A stretch of 64,000 nt of DNA from Larus michahellis (lineage: Eukaryota > Chordata > Aves > Charadriiformes > Laridae), in the NCBI RefSeq assembly GCF_964199755.1, contig NC_133896.1, forward strand, positions 102,392,301 to 102,456,300. The letters are read 5' to 3'. Made by a program: the position numbers and the translations under genes. The notes under the pieces were generated by a model. It saw only the letters and a program-made list of their open reading frames with translations. It was not told where the DNA came from and did not search any database. Positions 37,054-49,862 of the stretch are shown here, in pieces (position 1 is the stretch's first letter; the number at the start of each line of letters is the position of its first letter).

Positions 37054-40000
37054 CTGTAAAAAAAAATAAATTATAATAATAAAAAAGAACTTGTATGGAG
37101 CATAAACCAAACAAGAAATGGCACTGATAATAACTGGAACTTGAACATGTGCCTAATGTTTGCCTGCTGCGATTAACCAACCTAAGTGCTGGAAAGATGA
37201 TAGCTAAAAAGAAAACATTTAAATCAGTGGGGAGGGAATGCAGAGTCAGACTCCTTGAAAGGTAGACTAAATCGTGCGCGCATCTTGGTCCTGCGTGTAG
37301 TGTGCTTTGCTTGCCACTTGTCTGTGCAAAGGAATTTTCTTGACAAACAGAGTCTGGAGTGCAGACTTGGATCCCAAGCCAGCAGGAAAGGCAGGCATGG
37401 GAGGAAGGTAGCTGGTAAGGAGCAAATCCTGAAATAGCCAAGAGTGGATGAAGATGATAGTTTCCATCAACACAGAGATACAAGAATTATAAATTGAAGA
37501 TTTATAGCATAAACAACCCCCTTTCATCTTTGATGCTTGTGGCCTTGGTGAATGAAGAAAAAGAGATATAAAAGCATGGAAACCAAACTTCTGTATTAGG
37601 GTTGTTGAACAGTGACAATGACAGCATTCAGCGCGAACTCTTCTGAACTGATGTGTTTTGTGGAGGAGCTGAGGGACATGGAGAGCAGACAGGTTTTAGC
37701 TGACATGAACAACAAACATGGCTCTCTGTGACATTTCCACTACTGCAAAAGTTACGAAAACAGTTTATGAATTAAAGGCAACAGTATCAAGAATCAATCA
37801 GATTGATCTTTCCTTGCCCTACAGCTGCCTCCCCCAACTAAATAAAAAGATTTTGAAATAGCACACATTGGTGGAGGGAACAAAAATGAGCAGGTAAACA
37901 CCAATGAACCAAGCTCCGATCTCTTGAGCGAGAGAGGTAATATATGGAGTTGATTAGACTTCATTTTGTTCTAATATCACTTTCTCAATTTGTAACAAAT
38001 GTAAGAACGTGGCAGCATGTTACAAGATCTGAAGAGATTCTGATTTCATAGGAAAAATGAGGAAGAGCAAATACGATACATTAACAAAGAGAACTGGCAA
38101 TCGGTACTTAAAATAGAAGAAATCACAGAAAAGTCCATTAAATATGACTGAGAACCAAGATAATGGGCTTAATATCTTAAAGTGATTGAACAAAGAAGGG
38201 ACATGCAAATGAAATGAATATAATGCCAGAAAGAGATGAGACTGAAAATGATGGAAAAAGTGAATACTGTCACAAAACCACACGTTTAGAACAAAAGAAT
38301 AGTCAGTTTGTTTTCAGGGGGAATGATATTTTTTTTGGTCCCTCATAAATGATTTTAGCATTTACGTAGCATCGGCAGCGAGGGTGGCACTGGGCGATTA
38401 TTGTTACGGGAGACTCTAATCACGAGGTGGTGCGCGCTGCGGTGGCGTTGCAGCAGCACCGTGTCCCACAGGCTCTCCCGCCCGAATGCTGAAGAATTAC
38501 AGGTGACTTTCAGAGGTCATTTGGAAGATACCGGTTAACTTGCTTTCTGCTGGAGAAGCCGAAAGGCTTAGGTTGCTACAATCCTTTCTGATCCATAGTG
38601 CTTTCCAATTCAAAACAGGCAACCTGCAGCGACTCACTTCTTGGCACTTCTTAACAGGGAACCACCTTGAGACTTCAAGCAATGAAAAACAGCTCCGCAG
38701 GGCAGAAGCTAAAGATTTCGCTATGTTAATACCACAACTCTTCAACACTCACTTTCTTCAAGCCAGCACTCTTCAGCGTATCTCTTTATTCCTCTTAAGT
38801 TTGTGCTCAGCATTTTACAAGATGTCACCCATGCTTTGATATCCCTCCCCCTACCAATTGTACCTTTCTAGTTTTTTTGTATGCTACTATTTACCAGGCT
38901 CAGCAGTTGACTTTAGATACTATTTCAGCTTAAACGTTGACAAAATTCACACAAATACTTGGATAGGTAACGAATCTGCCCAAACAACTCTAGTGACTGA
39001 ACAAACTCTTTATGGCTCAGATTGGAAAACTTTGCCTAGCAGGAGCAGTTACTTTATTGTTGATGAGGAGTTATCATGATTAGAAAAAGAAGCAGGAGAA
39101 ATGCTAACAGTGCTGGAAAGAAAATCATTATTGTGAACCCAAACATTTTAATATAGATATCTAAAGCAAAAGAAATCCTTAAAAGAGCCCTTAGCCAAGC
39201 TCAGCAGGGTATAAAAATAAAGGCACAGAAGAAGAGTTACTCGTGACAGGATAAGACAGGCACTGGGCGAGCCTGAGACAAAAAGAGGAAAGCCACATGT
39301 TTGTGATCCACAATTTCAGAAGCTTGAGCTGAAGCAGCTGATTCAGTGATTAGAATTTTGTTTTAAGTATAAGTAAGTTCATCTTCTGAAACACACAGCA
39401 GACTCTTGGTTCTTTCCTATTTACATTGCTAGACTCATCGGCTTGCTGAGCTTATAAAACATCTACTACAAGGATTTTTCTAAAAAGTGCACTTGTTTGA
39501 AAATAGGTGTGAATCATTTATGACATCCAGCTGTGTGTATGACAGGTACAATCTGCACCTCACCCTGCAGCAAACAAGCAGATTACAAGCAACGGGCAGG
39601 GAAAGCGCATTCTACTGGCCGAACACTATTAACTCAAGAAGACAGAAATAAGGTCAAGTACTTCTGAAAAATCTACATTTGTACTCCACAGCTACAAAGG
39701 ATACAAGATAAGAAAATGATCACCTAAACAGCAGTAAGCTTAAACCTGATAAAAATGACAGACCAGATCAAAATAAAAATCATGTCTTGTCATACAAGGA
39801 GCATCAATCAGGGAACAGCATGCCAAAACTTGTAATTCATCAGTGCCAACAGCTTAAGAGGACTGGAAGAAAGTCTTCCCAAGGACTTGCTTAAAGCTCT
39901 TACAGAACCTGTGGCACCAGCATCCATCTGCCACAGGCTGTAAAGAAAGATGAACCTAGATAACTTTTTTTGTGTGCCTGACCTGAATCTATCTGACACA

Positions 40001-40129
40001 GGCTGAACACCCAGAGAACCCAGGACCACTCTGTGCCAGTTATCTGGGTTTTGAAAGTCCAGTATCTTTATTCAGATGAGCTGCATTTCACATACTGGAA
40101 GTACGTTTAGCAGAGCCCTTGTACCATAC
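37054..40129. other. Presumed intron with a CpG-rich patch
   Basis: AT-rich apart from the CpG cluster listed separately at 38.37-38.49 kb. No repeat family or RNA gene is seen. Confidence 0.4.
38366..38490. promoter_or_regulatory. CpG-rich patch
   Basis: About 14 CpG dinucleotides fall within 125 bases, including a GCGCGC core, while kilobases on either side have almost none. This may be an unmethylated regulatory patch or a small promoter. No TATA box or start codon context is evident, and there is no tie to a gene. Confidence 0.25.
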
Positions 40130-40341
40130 CTCATCTACAATAAGACTCAGCAGCATTTTATATATTTTCACTTGTGCCACAGACTGATAGGGCCAATGAT
40201 CAATCTTTCCATAAAGAACCTGTGTTAACAACCTAACTGCTAAATAATGGATTGCTTCAGCTTGTACACTTTGTAGGAGTCTCTCTCTGCTGATATCTGA
40301 GAGAGTTGGATCGGGTCCCAACAGGAGTGGGAATCTGTCCA
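40130..40341 (-). CDS. Candidate internal exon, the longest of the series
   Basis: The minus strand has acceptor CCATGGCTAATTAG and donor GATGAG followed by GTATGG. The 212-base segment has two leading bases, 70 open codons and ends in phase 0. The peptide contains DRFPLLLGPDPTLSDISRER, LLQSVQAEAIHYLAVRLLTQ, and KIYKMLLSLIVDE: amphipathic helices joined by a short loop, with normal protein-like composition. The two leading bases complete the Met codon begun by the 43.3 kb candidate. The acceptor's pyrimidine tract is short. No family is recognised; a helical-repeat or helical-bundle region is an inference. Confidence 0.42.
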
Positions 40342-41402
40342 CTAATTAGCCATGGAAAGATTTACTTCAGGAGCAATTCTGTGTAAATGACGTGTTAAAA
40401 GATTAAGGTTCCCTTATAAAAGAGCTGCATAAATGACCCATAATCTTATACTGCAACTTTTATACACTTTGGAGACACTCAAGAAAAAAAAAATTGCCTC
40501 TTAAGGTGATTGTATTTTGTACCATGTTTGCTGCCTTAGGTTGCAGTGGCTGCCAAGTTTTTTTGTCACAGATGGTTACACTTAAGCAGACTTGCCTGCT
40601 AATGTGATTTGAACTTTGCTTAAATTATAAGTCACCCTGCCATCTAAGTCAATTTCCCACCATGACAAAAAGGTTTATTAAGCTTTCAAGTGCATTAGTT
40701 TGAAAATTAAAATATCTAAGAGTGTAACAGCAATGCAAATCTGCTCACCTGAGTCTAGAGAAGAAAAAAAAAAGGCATGTCGTTTGCCTCTGCATTCTCA
40801 GCTTGAAAAAATATTCTCATCATGGGTCAAAACACAATAATAGCTATATAGTCTTCCAGTGACTGTGTCATCCTAGAAGGATGAAATATTTGACATGCAA
40901 ATAAGTTTATTTGCAGACCACAAAGTGAAAACTCTACTGTATGGAGAATATGAAGTGCATAATAAGCAAAGTACATACAACCATCCCAGAGCTATTAAGC
41001 TAAGGTGTCCCGGATGCCCTCCACATGCTTCGTGAAAAATTAGAGGATTTTGTGAATTTTCTTTAGTTTAAGTTTGTCAGATCCTCACAAGGAAGCTTCC
41101 ATTTGAGCATCTTCACTAAAATTGAGTCCAACAGAACTAAACACTCTTTATACTTGGCTAGAAACAAGATTTATAATGGCATGCTGGGGCCACGCAGGAT
41201 GAAAATTTACCAGTCAGTGGGATTTAATGACACACAGGAGTAGGCACAAGGCATTCCTGTCCTGTAGAGTTACAGACCAGGAACCGCTGTCCTGCATGAA
41301 AAGAGTCCTAGCGAAAAGCAAGGTGGAATCCAGACTGAGTTGCTGGGAGAGACAGAGGTAGCCCCGCTCCTCTGCCATGCTCATGTTGCTTTGTTAGCTC
41401 TT
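40342..41402. other. Presumed intron; strong acceptor with possible microexon
   Basis: At 40754 the minus strand has a very strong acceptor (T run then CTTCTCTAG) followed by ACTCAG and then GTGAGC. Read through, it gives 12 codons to a TAG at 40716-40718 and an AATAAA 37 bases beyond (40674-40679, minus). This may be an alternative terminal exon or chance. Confidence 0.25.
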
Positions 41403-41409
41403 TCCTTTC

Positions 41410-41597
41410 ATAGAATCATAGAATGGTGTGGGTTGGAAGGGACCTTAAAGATCATCTAGTTCCAACCCCCCTGCCATGGGCAGGGACACCTCCCACTAGA
41501 CCAGGCTGCTCAAAGCCCCATCCAGGCTGGTCTTGAACACTTCCAGGGATGGGTCATCCACAGCTCCTCTGGGCAACCTGTTCCAGGCCTGGAACAA
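41410..41597 (-). mobile_element. CR1 LINE 3' end (5'-truncated)
   Basis: In reverse complement the copy ends in CR1 octamers (ATTCTATG) preceded by GGTCCCTTCCAACCC. It still encodes the last residues of the reverse-transcriptase ORF, seen as NRLPRGAVDDPSLEVF then a stop after LSSLV. At about 41597 CR1 similarity stops, and the following sequence to 41900 is not recognisable as CR1. The insertion is a typical 5' truncation. Confidence 0.92.
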
Positions 41598-42415
41598 AGT
41601 TCTTAGCCAAAGCCTTTGGAAGACTATCACCACGAAGGACAACGTCTGTGGTGTTTCCCTCCCACTGCTTTCTGTTCTTCCTTCTCCCATTTGCAGGGAG
41701 CTCTGCTCCAGGACCAAAGGTCCTTTCTCCTTTGTGCTCACCAGTGCTTGCTGCTGAAATCTGCACCAAAGCAAGGGGGATTAGAAGAGAAGATAGTGTG
41801 CTCGGGGTACACCACCAGCTGCTACAGCATTTCTGTAGGATTCATCTTTCATAACCTCAATGCTTTTTATTTTTTCACACCTTCTCTTGGCCACTAGGTA
41901 CCTCCTTTCTGTTTAGTCCATTTCTGCTCCCTGTAGGATCAAGATTTCTAAGACATTCCTTCTAAAAATTCAGAATCTGGATTTATTGTCATATCTGTCA
42001 TTCTCCCTAGCTAAAAGTCAGGAAAAAGAAGAAAAAAAATAACCCCAGCAACTTTGAACTTTCTTCTAAAAGCATCACTGGATGATGCATGTGGTAGCGT
42101 GTTAACGATGCTTTACAAAAACTAACTGAAACTACAGTTCTTATGGGTCTATACTGAAGACAGAGAAGTAACGCTGAGGCAAAACCCAAAACAAATACAA
42201 AGAATATTCACTAAATAAATCATGCCCCATTTCCAGTGGGGCATCCTCCTTTTTAGGAGCTGAACTTGCCTATTTTGTTTCCCCCTAGCTAGTTTTTGTC
42301 AAAAATTCCTAGCTAACGCAGGCAGTAGATTTCTATTTTTTTATCTTTTAAACATTTTCTGTGCTGTTCATTGAACCTCATTGAAAAATGACTATTTCCA
42401 TAATGTTATCCCCTT

Positions 42416-42562
42416 TCATTTCCACAACCAAGTCTCGTCACTGCCTTTCCATACGCCTTTTTTAAAAAGCTCAATCATTTCCATGCTATTTTTCACCTCC
42501 AAAGGTGTTACTGGCTTGCCATAATAACAGACCCTTCTCCTGCTGTGTCTGCTAAAGAAATT
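42416..42562 (-). other. Open segment with splice-like acceptor, unassigned
   Basis: On the minus strand, TAATTTCTTTAG precedes an open frame that runs for about 48 codons to a stop near 42416 and includes YYGKPVTPLEVKNSMEMIEL. A GTGAAA donor-like site lies inside it. It does not fit the phase of the adjoining candidates (43.3 to 40.2 kb join without it), so it is either an alternative exon or noncoding. Confidence 0.15.
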
Positions 42563-43338
42563 ACTCCAGTAGCCCAGTGAAGCTGTGTCACCTGTCCAGC
42601 AGCCCAGCATTCCAATTGTTTATATATATAGCTGGGCTATCCATTGTCCTTAAGTTTTAAATAATAGATAAAAATGAAACTCCTACAGAAAAATATTCAT
42701 ATTTCAAACACACACAAAGAGGCCTATAATTTTCGGAGGTCTACTTCAATTCAGACAAAACTATGGAGGTAAAGCTCATAGCTTTAGGTCTCAGTCCTAG
42801 TAGGAAATACCACCAACGGTGTAAATGGATGTTCGCCGAACCTGCTGCAGGAAGTAGAGTTGGCTGGGGAACTAGGGGTGGGGGAGAGGGGGAATGCCCT
42901 TTGATCTCTCTTTCCAAATCTTGCCTCTTTTAGATGCCTGGACCATCATGGCCAGGACAATGCCCTGTGCTGATTCAGGCCAAGGCAACACGAGGAGGAA
43001 CTGAGGGAAATGATGCAGAACTTCAAAGTGTTTGTAAAATCAGAACCGTAAAGGGGAAAAAAAAATAAATAAACCAAACCAAGCACCTCTGTCATGTGTA
43101 AGGCACAAGCTTAAGAAAAGGTTCATGCATCATGTGTTAGACTTTGTAAAGATACTAAAAAAAGCCTTCACCAAAGGTAGGTGAAGGACAAAAAATGTCT
43201 GCATAGAATCTACATGTATTCTTCTCAAAATATAGTAGGTCTGGCTGATTTCTGTTGTAACGGCATGGCTGCACATAAATGATATTTTAAGATTATTATA
43301 AAACTATCACCATTAAAATGGTAGCTTTTTGTACTTAC

Positions 43339-43381
43339 TGTTTACACCATAGAAGGCACAAAACAATTGCATCAATTCAGC
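43339..43381 (-). CDS. Candidate short internal exon
   Basis: Minus-strand acceptor CTTTTAAATACTGAG and donor ACA then GTAAGT. It reads AELMQLFCAFYGVN in phase 0 and leaves one base, which with the next candidate's TG forms Met. The open frame continues upstream past other possible acceptors to about 43467, so its 5' boundary is uncertain. All three frames are partly open in this stretch. Confidence 0.3.
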
Positions 43382-44908
43382 CTCAGTATTTAAAAGACAG
43401 TATTTCAAAGCGAATGGCACCTTCAAAACACATAGAAATATCATAACCTGTGATAGGTTCTCTGGTACTTGATCACGCCAAAAACATCAGGACAACTATC
43501 TAAAATAATAAAAAGTATAATATCTGCACTATTTTTTCAAGAATAGGAAACAAATGTTCTTACTGTTGGACTTTTTGAAAGAATTATCCTCAAGACTATT
43601 AGCCGCACGAAAGAAAGGATGACAACAGTGCCAATTGTAATGAGATTCTGTTAGGGAAATTAAAACCATAGAAGTAATCTGCCAACAGTTAGTTTTCATT
43701 TTACTTCCAAGATCTGGGATCAATAGTTCTGAAATGTATGTTTCAGAAGATCTTTTCAAGGACTACATCTGAAAAAGGTAGCAAAAGTGGGTGATCACCC
43801 AACTAGCAACCTATGGAAATCAGCTATAAATCTGTAGTGGAATGCCCTAACTATTTTGTTATCGTAATCTTGCAGCCTAAAGAACTGGGTTTAGATCGAT
43901 TGTCTACCACACATTCATTGAATGACTGTCAGAAAGAAATCAAGTGCATGACTAAAGATCAGCTGACAGCATCGTACTTCTCACAGGGATGCTATCTTGG
44001 AAGGTTCTACTAAAATTTATGATGTACTCAAGTGCTATCTGGCCTTCACTGCCAAATTCTCAAAATAGGTATATCGTTACCTAAAATAAGGAGATCTGGA
44101 ATGCTTGAAACAGCTTCACCACTTCTTTACAAGGAGAAATGACTAAGCAAACAGCTGAGGAAAATAATTTACTCTTCCAGCAAAAGCAACCTTTTTCTCT
44201 TATGAGAAACAGAACAAAACTACAGTATGCTTCCAGAAAAAGATCAACCACAAACAGAACTTGTACAATGTTCCTTAGCTTTGTTTGGCACTTGGTGCTG
44301 TCACCATGAGTTGTTATTACAATTATTAATAAAACAAAATTTCACAGAACACCTCGGATCAGACTTGCTGCTGTCCACAGTCGTCTATCATGAGAGTTTA
44401 TTATATCAATAACCTTATTATCGAGTTATATATTTGGAAGAGAAAAGTTACTAGAGGCAACGCAGAAACATGTAAAAAGCACATCTGAAATTTAAATCCG
44501 TGCTTTGGTGTATTGCAACACATGAAACGCAGCAAGGCAGAAAAATAACCTCTAAAGAGAAACTGTTCCTCTGCAGTCACAGTTTCCCATCTCTGGTAAC
44601 TGCTTTACAAAAGTATGGTTTTTATTTTGGGGTTTCTGGCTTGCGGGGTTTTTTCCCTAACGCACCTGGAATGTTTTTGAGAGATTATTTTTTTTTTATA
44701 CTTATGGCAAGAAGATGCTTGGCCATTTTATTTTTTTATTATTGTGCTGGGATCACACGTCTCCTCAGCAGGTGGAAAGCTACCTTTACAGCACAAAGAG
44801 CACATACTGAAAATTTCTTGGGTGTCTTACTTGCGTATGAGCCTGGGTACGAGAAAATATCCATCCATGGCTGGTGGCCACTATTTATTCACAGGCTTTT
44901 AAACACAC

Positions 44909-45004
44909 CAGTGTATGAACTACTGTGGAGAGACTGAATTTTTTGTCCGACTTCTGCTCCTCAGGTGTTTTCACTGGGACGTATTTCTTTAGCTCTCTCC
45001 TCTG
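44909..45004 (-). CDS. Candidate internal exon, lysine-rich
   Basis: On the minus strand, TTTTTGTGCCCCTGGCAAG precedes 32 codons beginning QRRELKKYVPVKTPEEQKSD, ending ACACTG before GTGTGT. Phase is 0 at both ends, which fits the 43.3 kb candidate. If the donor is not used the frame stops 8 codons later, with an AATAAA overlapping the stop, so a terminal exon is an alternative. It does not join directly to the 45.8 kb candidate. Confidence 0.27.
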
Positions 45005-45760
45005 CTTGCCAGGGGCACAAAAACTTATTGAGAATGTGGAAGAGTGCAACTCTACTGTAGTATACATCTACCTTTCCTTCTCTCTTTCCTTGTGCATGAA
45101 GGTCAGGCACAGCCCTTTTATTCTATTTGTTTCTCCCTCCTCAAACAGCAGAGGGTCAGCCAACCTTTGAGTAGGAAGAGTTTTTAATGAGAGAACTGAC
45201 CCCGACGCCAAAAGACCACACACTCTCTTTCTCGTCACTCCAGCTATTACTTGCTGTGCTACTAATTGTTTGGGTTCTCAAATGAAGGTTCATGAGATAG
45301 TTGCTTCATTATGACAGCTCTTACTGTGTCACTCCCTCTTTCCCCTCCTTTTCTTACTCATTCTTTCATTTACACATTTTTTTCCACATTTTTTATCTGT
45401 CATGTTGTTGCTTACCCTGCCAACTGTACGAGGCTTGTTGTAGTGAATCAGCTTTACAGCCCTTAATGAGTAAAAACAATGGGCCATTTCTCTAGGAAAG
45501 TTGTGTTGTGTTGCACAAGAAAGTGGTTATTTGGTCCCTGCTCCATGAAGCTCTTTGTTCACCCAGAAAGGAGGACTCCACGTGGCTTCTCCCTGACACT
45601 GTCCAGTCTGGTCAGAGGGGCAGGAGGAGTGGATGAAACGGGAGGCTCAGGTAGGAGCTGCAGCTCACCGTGGGACATCAGGCAGCACGAGGTATGGCTG
45701 ACAGTGAGGTATCTTCTTACTTTTCAGCTATTAGCAAGTCCCTCCACATAACAATCTTAC

Positions 45761-45829
45761 CTTTCTGTAGCAAAGTGGACTTAGGAAACACAGGTGGTGA
45801 TTTCTGAATCAAGCTCATAGGCATCCTTT
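45761..45829 (-). CDS. Candidate internal exon
   Basis: The minus strand has a long T run ending TTTCTTTAG and a near-consensus donor (CAGAAAG then GTAAGA). The 69-base segment has two leading bases, then RMPMSLIQKSPPVFPKSTLL QK, and leaves one base. The Ser/Pro/Lys-rich peptide suggests a disordered linker. The T run is an A15 homopolymer on the + strand, so the acceptor may be fortuitous. No family is recognised. Confidence 0.33.
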
Positions 45830-48800
45830 CTAAAGAAAAAAAAAAAAAAAGACAATTTTCACTTTTCCCAAGTATGGTTTTCTACATATATTATTCAAAC
45901 CAATATAAACAGCTGATTTAGAAATATCGCTCACTTAAATATCCACGAGTTTTAAATTTGATCAGATTGAAGAGCTAGTTAACTCAAAGCCTTGCCCAAA
46001 CTGCTCGTATGACAACTGAAGAAAAACAAACTACCTCATTAAGACCTCCTTTCTGAAAAACCATTTAAGAGAAGTGCTTATGTCATTGCCTCTTCTTTCT
46101 CAGTGAATAATATGAAATCTTTTCCTATTCACATGCAATAAAATTAGGAAAGAGCTGATTACACTCAAAAGCTTGTTGTCAAGATGTTACTCTGTTTTAA
46201 AAAGATAGAAACACATCTGGAGCCCCTATTCTAACATGCTCGGGTTGAATTTGCAGTACAAGTGCAGTTGTGTTTGTGATCATCTGAGGATAAACAAAGT
46301 TTGTGGAGAAGGGGGCAATCATTTTAGTCCCAGGGTTGCCCTGTGGAATTTATGTACCAAGGAAGTTGTCTGTTTTTCCTAGCTAGATCAGTTAGAAACT
46401 ACATCCATACAAAGCAAGAATATGAGTAACAACTGGCAGCATTCTTCTGAAAACCTCTGAGACAATAGGAGGCAGGATGATTTAAAAAATACATTTCTGA
46501 AATATTCCTTAGAGATAACCAGAAAATAAGTATTTCAGAGCTCTATCTGCATTATTATCAACAACTGTAATCTAAACAGTGAGTTAGATAACTCATTAGC
46601 TTTTCTCTTCTCATGGTCATATAACTTTATTCCTCCTTGGTTTTGTAACTTTGTCATTAAATTAACAACTATATAAAATCAGAGACAACTGGTTATAAGC
46701 CTATGATTTAAAAGGAAACCCTTGGGTTTCATCTGCTGTCAGCATCTAATCATCTTGGAGCCTCGAATCTCTTTAGAAAACCTTCCAGAATAAGTGAAAT
46801 CATTTGCTTCCTCTAAAACACAAGCAGGCTAGTCATTTACTGAATTGTGCCTATGAGGCATTCTTAGATAAGACCCTAAATTGTGCAATGCACGATTTCA
46901 AAAACACACGGTATTTTTCTTAGCGCTATTATTATTCAAGATACTTCAGAACAAAGCAGTTATCAGAACTCAGATGTATATATTATTATCTGTTCAGCTT
47001 GGTAGGCATCTAACACATTTTCCCCCTGCTCAGCAAACTTGCTGTCAGCTGAATACGGCCACCACATGCACGCTGCTCCCTGTCCCGAAACCAAGCTCGA
47101 GTCACTGGTGGAAGCCAGAGACAGATTTCAGGGACAAGAGACCAAACTCCAATGGCCTGATCCACTCTCTACTCATATCAAACTATAAATATTAAGCTTT
47201 AGTTACAAATTAGCTGATATTTGCATCACATTTGATACAAAATGCTCTTGGATGCTTCAGGAGCATGAGTATATTGATCTTCAGTATTCAGAAGAGGTAA
47301 GGGCAGTTTTCCCATTTCTAATGTAAGGAGAAACACCATTACTAGCAAGAGGCTTCTCATAACTGGGATCATTCAGCTGACTGGCCACCAGACTGCGATT
47401 CACCGCCCCATCGCAAAATGCATGCAAACACGTAGGGTCAGCAGGTCTGGTAGGTACTGATACCTGCTGAAGGTCACGAAGAGCTCTGTTTCTCAGGAAA
47501 ATCCACATGCTCAATGTCTTTCAAAGACTTAAATATAAAGAGCTGGCTTGCAAGAATAGCTGGCAACCCCATTTTGGGAACAGCTTGTTTTCAGCCTGTG
47601 TCAAACTTCAAGATACCGGGACACAGACTTCGCATTATCCACTTGACAATGGCAGGAAACAGCCAAGATATCAAATTACAAAAACATCTTTTTGATTACA
47701 AGGCTATTTGGCTACTGGAAAAAGGGTAAATACTGTCTTAAAAAGAAGTATATAAATAAAGGCACAGCGAGAGAAAGCCAGAAAACACTTTTTGGACAGC
47801 TAAGGACTCCCCACTACAACTGCGCGTAGCTTCTTCCCTGGAGAAAAATGAGCTATGAACGAGAGCACTGTTGTACCAGAACGCTTTAATGCGATCCGTA
47901 TGTCAACTTGCAAAACAAAATGGCAAAATTATGTAAATTTTTACTACAGAGTCCCCAAACCAATGAAAGTTACCACCATGACAGCCATTTGTAAGAAAGA
48001 GTATTTAGGAAACTGTCTATGTGGGACCATGTAGAAAAAACAATATGCAGCTACGTGAGCTTATGTTGACTCTTTTCTCACAAGCAGATGGTATTGACAT
48101 AAGTTTTCTCTAAAACACAGGATTTAGAAGATAAATGACCTTGTCCAGTTGACTGACCTTCAATGGTTATTGTTTACCTGGCTTAAGCACAACGCTGAGA
48201 CAGGGAATTCAGGTGGCAGCCACATCTCAGTAACAGTTAGTCCATATTAATTAATGCTTAAATGATGCTTTAATTAAAGTTCTACATATTTGAAGAACAT
48301 GAATGAGTATCCCTTGCAAGCTTCTTCCCTCATTAGCTTCAAAGCAAAAGGTCATATACACTCATCTGTGCCACTATTATTTTTGATCCTCTAACTGCAT
48401 TGCTGTAGGTCAGCTTTCCATGGCGCTAAATATATGGCACAAGGGAGTTGGAGAATTCAGGGCAAAAAGTGCTCTCAAGTGCTCTTTTGATTTCTCAATG
48501 TGACTATACATCTAAGAGAGGATGAGAGTCCCAGACTTAATTCTTACACATGTGGTATTTAAAGGGAAAAGCAGTTTTCAGGACATCAGCAACACGGTGA
48601 CTTTTTTTCTGCTAGACTTTCACCTTACTACTTCTGCCAGAGGATCCCAACATGCACTGATAAATCTAAAGGACAACACAGCACGGACTGCAGCAAACAA
48701 GTAATAAAATGTGAATTCTGGAGAGGGGGCAATGGAGTTGTCAGGGAGGACTCTATATGACCTTACATAATTTAGGCACAGTATAAGAAATGCCCTAAAA

Positions 48801-49862
48801 CTGAGCAAAGATGGAAAAAGAATTGTAGGAAGGATATTTAGCTGGAAAATTAATCTGATGTGCAAACTTTGACTGATACCCTGCTTTTATAGAATTAACA
48901 AAAACGATGGGATATTTTTCTTAAAGCAGGTTTTACTGAGCTTTTTCTAATCACAGAATTAAGAGTTAATACTGTGTTTTGGTCCTCTGGCTCCTTCCTG
49001 ACATGTGGTGGTGCTACTGCTTAAAGCAAGTCAGATAGGCTTCTCTAAAGATCAATTTCACATTTTATTCCTTTAAAAAATGCACAGTCATCTTAGAAAC
49101 AATAAAAAAGCAACCCCCCTACCCTCACATTAATTTTTTTCTTCTCATAAAATAATGTAAAACTCTTTTTTTATTGATCTAGGCATATTTCTCCTTTTAC
49201 AATAAATGACTCTATATGTACAGTATTCTGTCAGTTTAAAGACAATTCCCTTTAACCATTCAGTTCAACACTTATATAACTACCTTACTCGGGGTCACGC
49301 CACATCTATTGTCCAAAAAGCACAGTAGGCATTTTCCTTTTAGCTCACCTCCACCCACTGGAAAAAAAAAAAAAAAAAACAACCAAAAAAAACCAAAACA
49401 GAATGTGTCTGGAAATTAACAGTCTTTTGGTTATAAGTTTTCCTTCACCCCCACAGAAGAGAGCTGATGAAATGTTCTGATGCGCTATTCTAACTGCATT
49501 TCTTTGCCGTTTACTGCAGTTGTGTTCTACATATGGACATATTTCATTTTGTTCCAAGCTGTGCAGAAAGGAAACTTGTCATGGCATCCCTTTCAAACGT
49601 GATGAGAGCTATGCAAATGCTGGCCTTCGTTCAAGGCTGCATCTGACGCTCCTGGCAGCAAGTGAAGCAAATAACACACATGGAAGAAGGAGGGAGGAGC
49701 ACGAGTGGAAGGCTAGCTTCCGAGACATCACAGCATTATAAAAAGATTTATTTAGAAGTCTCCTATGTAATAATAATAAAAAATATGGTTGGATCTTTAT
49801 TGTCAGAAACTGGTGCTGTAGGGGAATTCGACCAGCTCAACTCTAGTTCCTAGCAAGATCAC
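45830..49862. other. Presumed intron, nothing confidently recognised
   Basis: A 77-codon minus-strand frame (47281-47514) is richer in G+C and CpG than its surroundings and includes an acceptor-like CGTGACCTTCAG, but it lacks a good donor and no domain is seen. No repeat family is recognised. Confidence 0.35.
49361..49400. repeat. A-rich tract
   Basis: A homopolymeric A run is followed by AACC-interrupted A runs. On the minus strand it mimics a splice acceptor (T run then CCAG). Confidence 0.85.

Noticed and set aside
41598..41900. Extension of the 41.4 kb CR1 further upstream
   Set aside because: CR1 similarity stops at about 41597. The overlapping open frames beyond it do not read as CR1 in either strand.
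44500..44937. 145-codon plus-strand open frame
   Set aside because: Many aromatic and low-complexity residues from T-rich DNA, no domain and no splice support. It overlaps the 44.9 kb minus-strand candidate.
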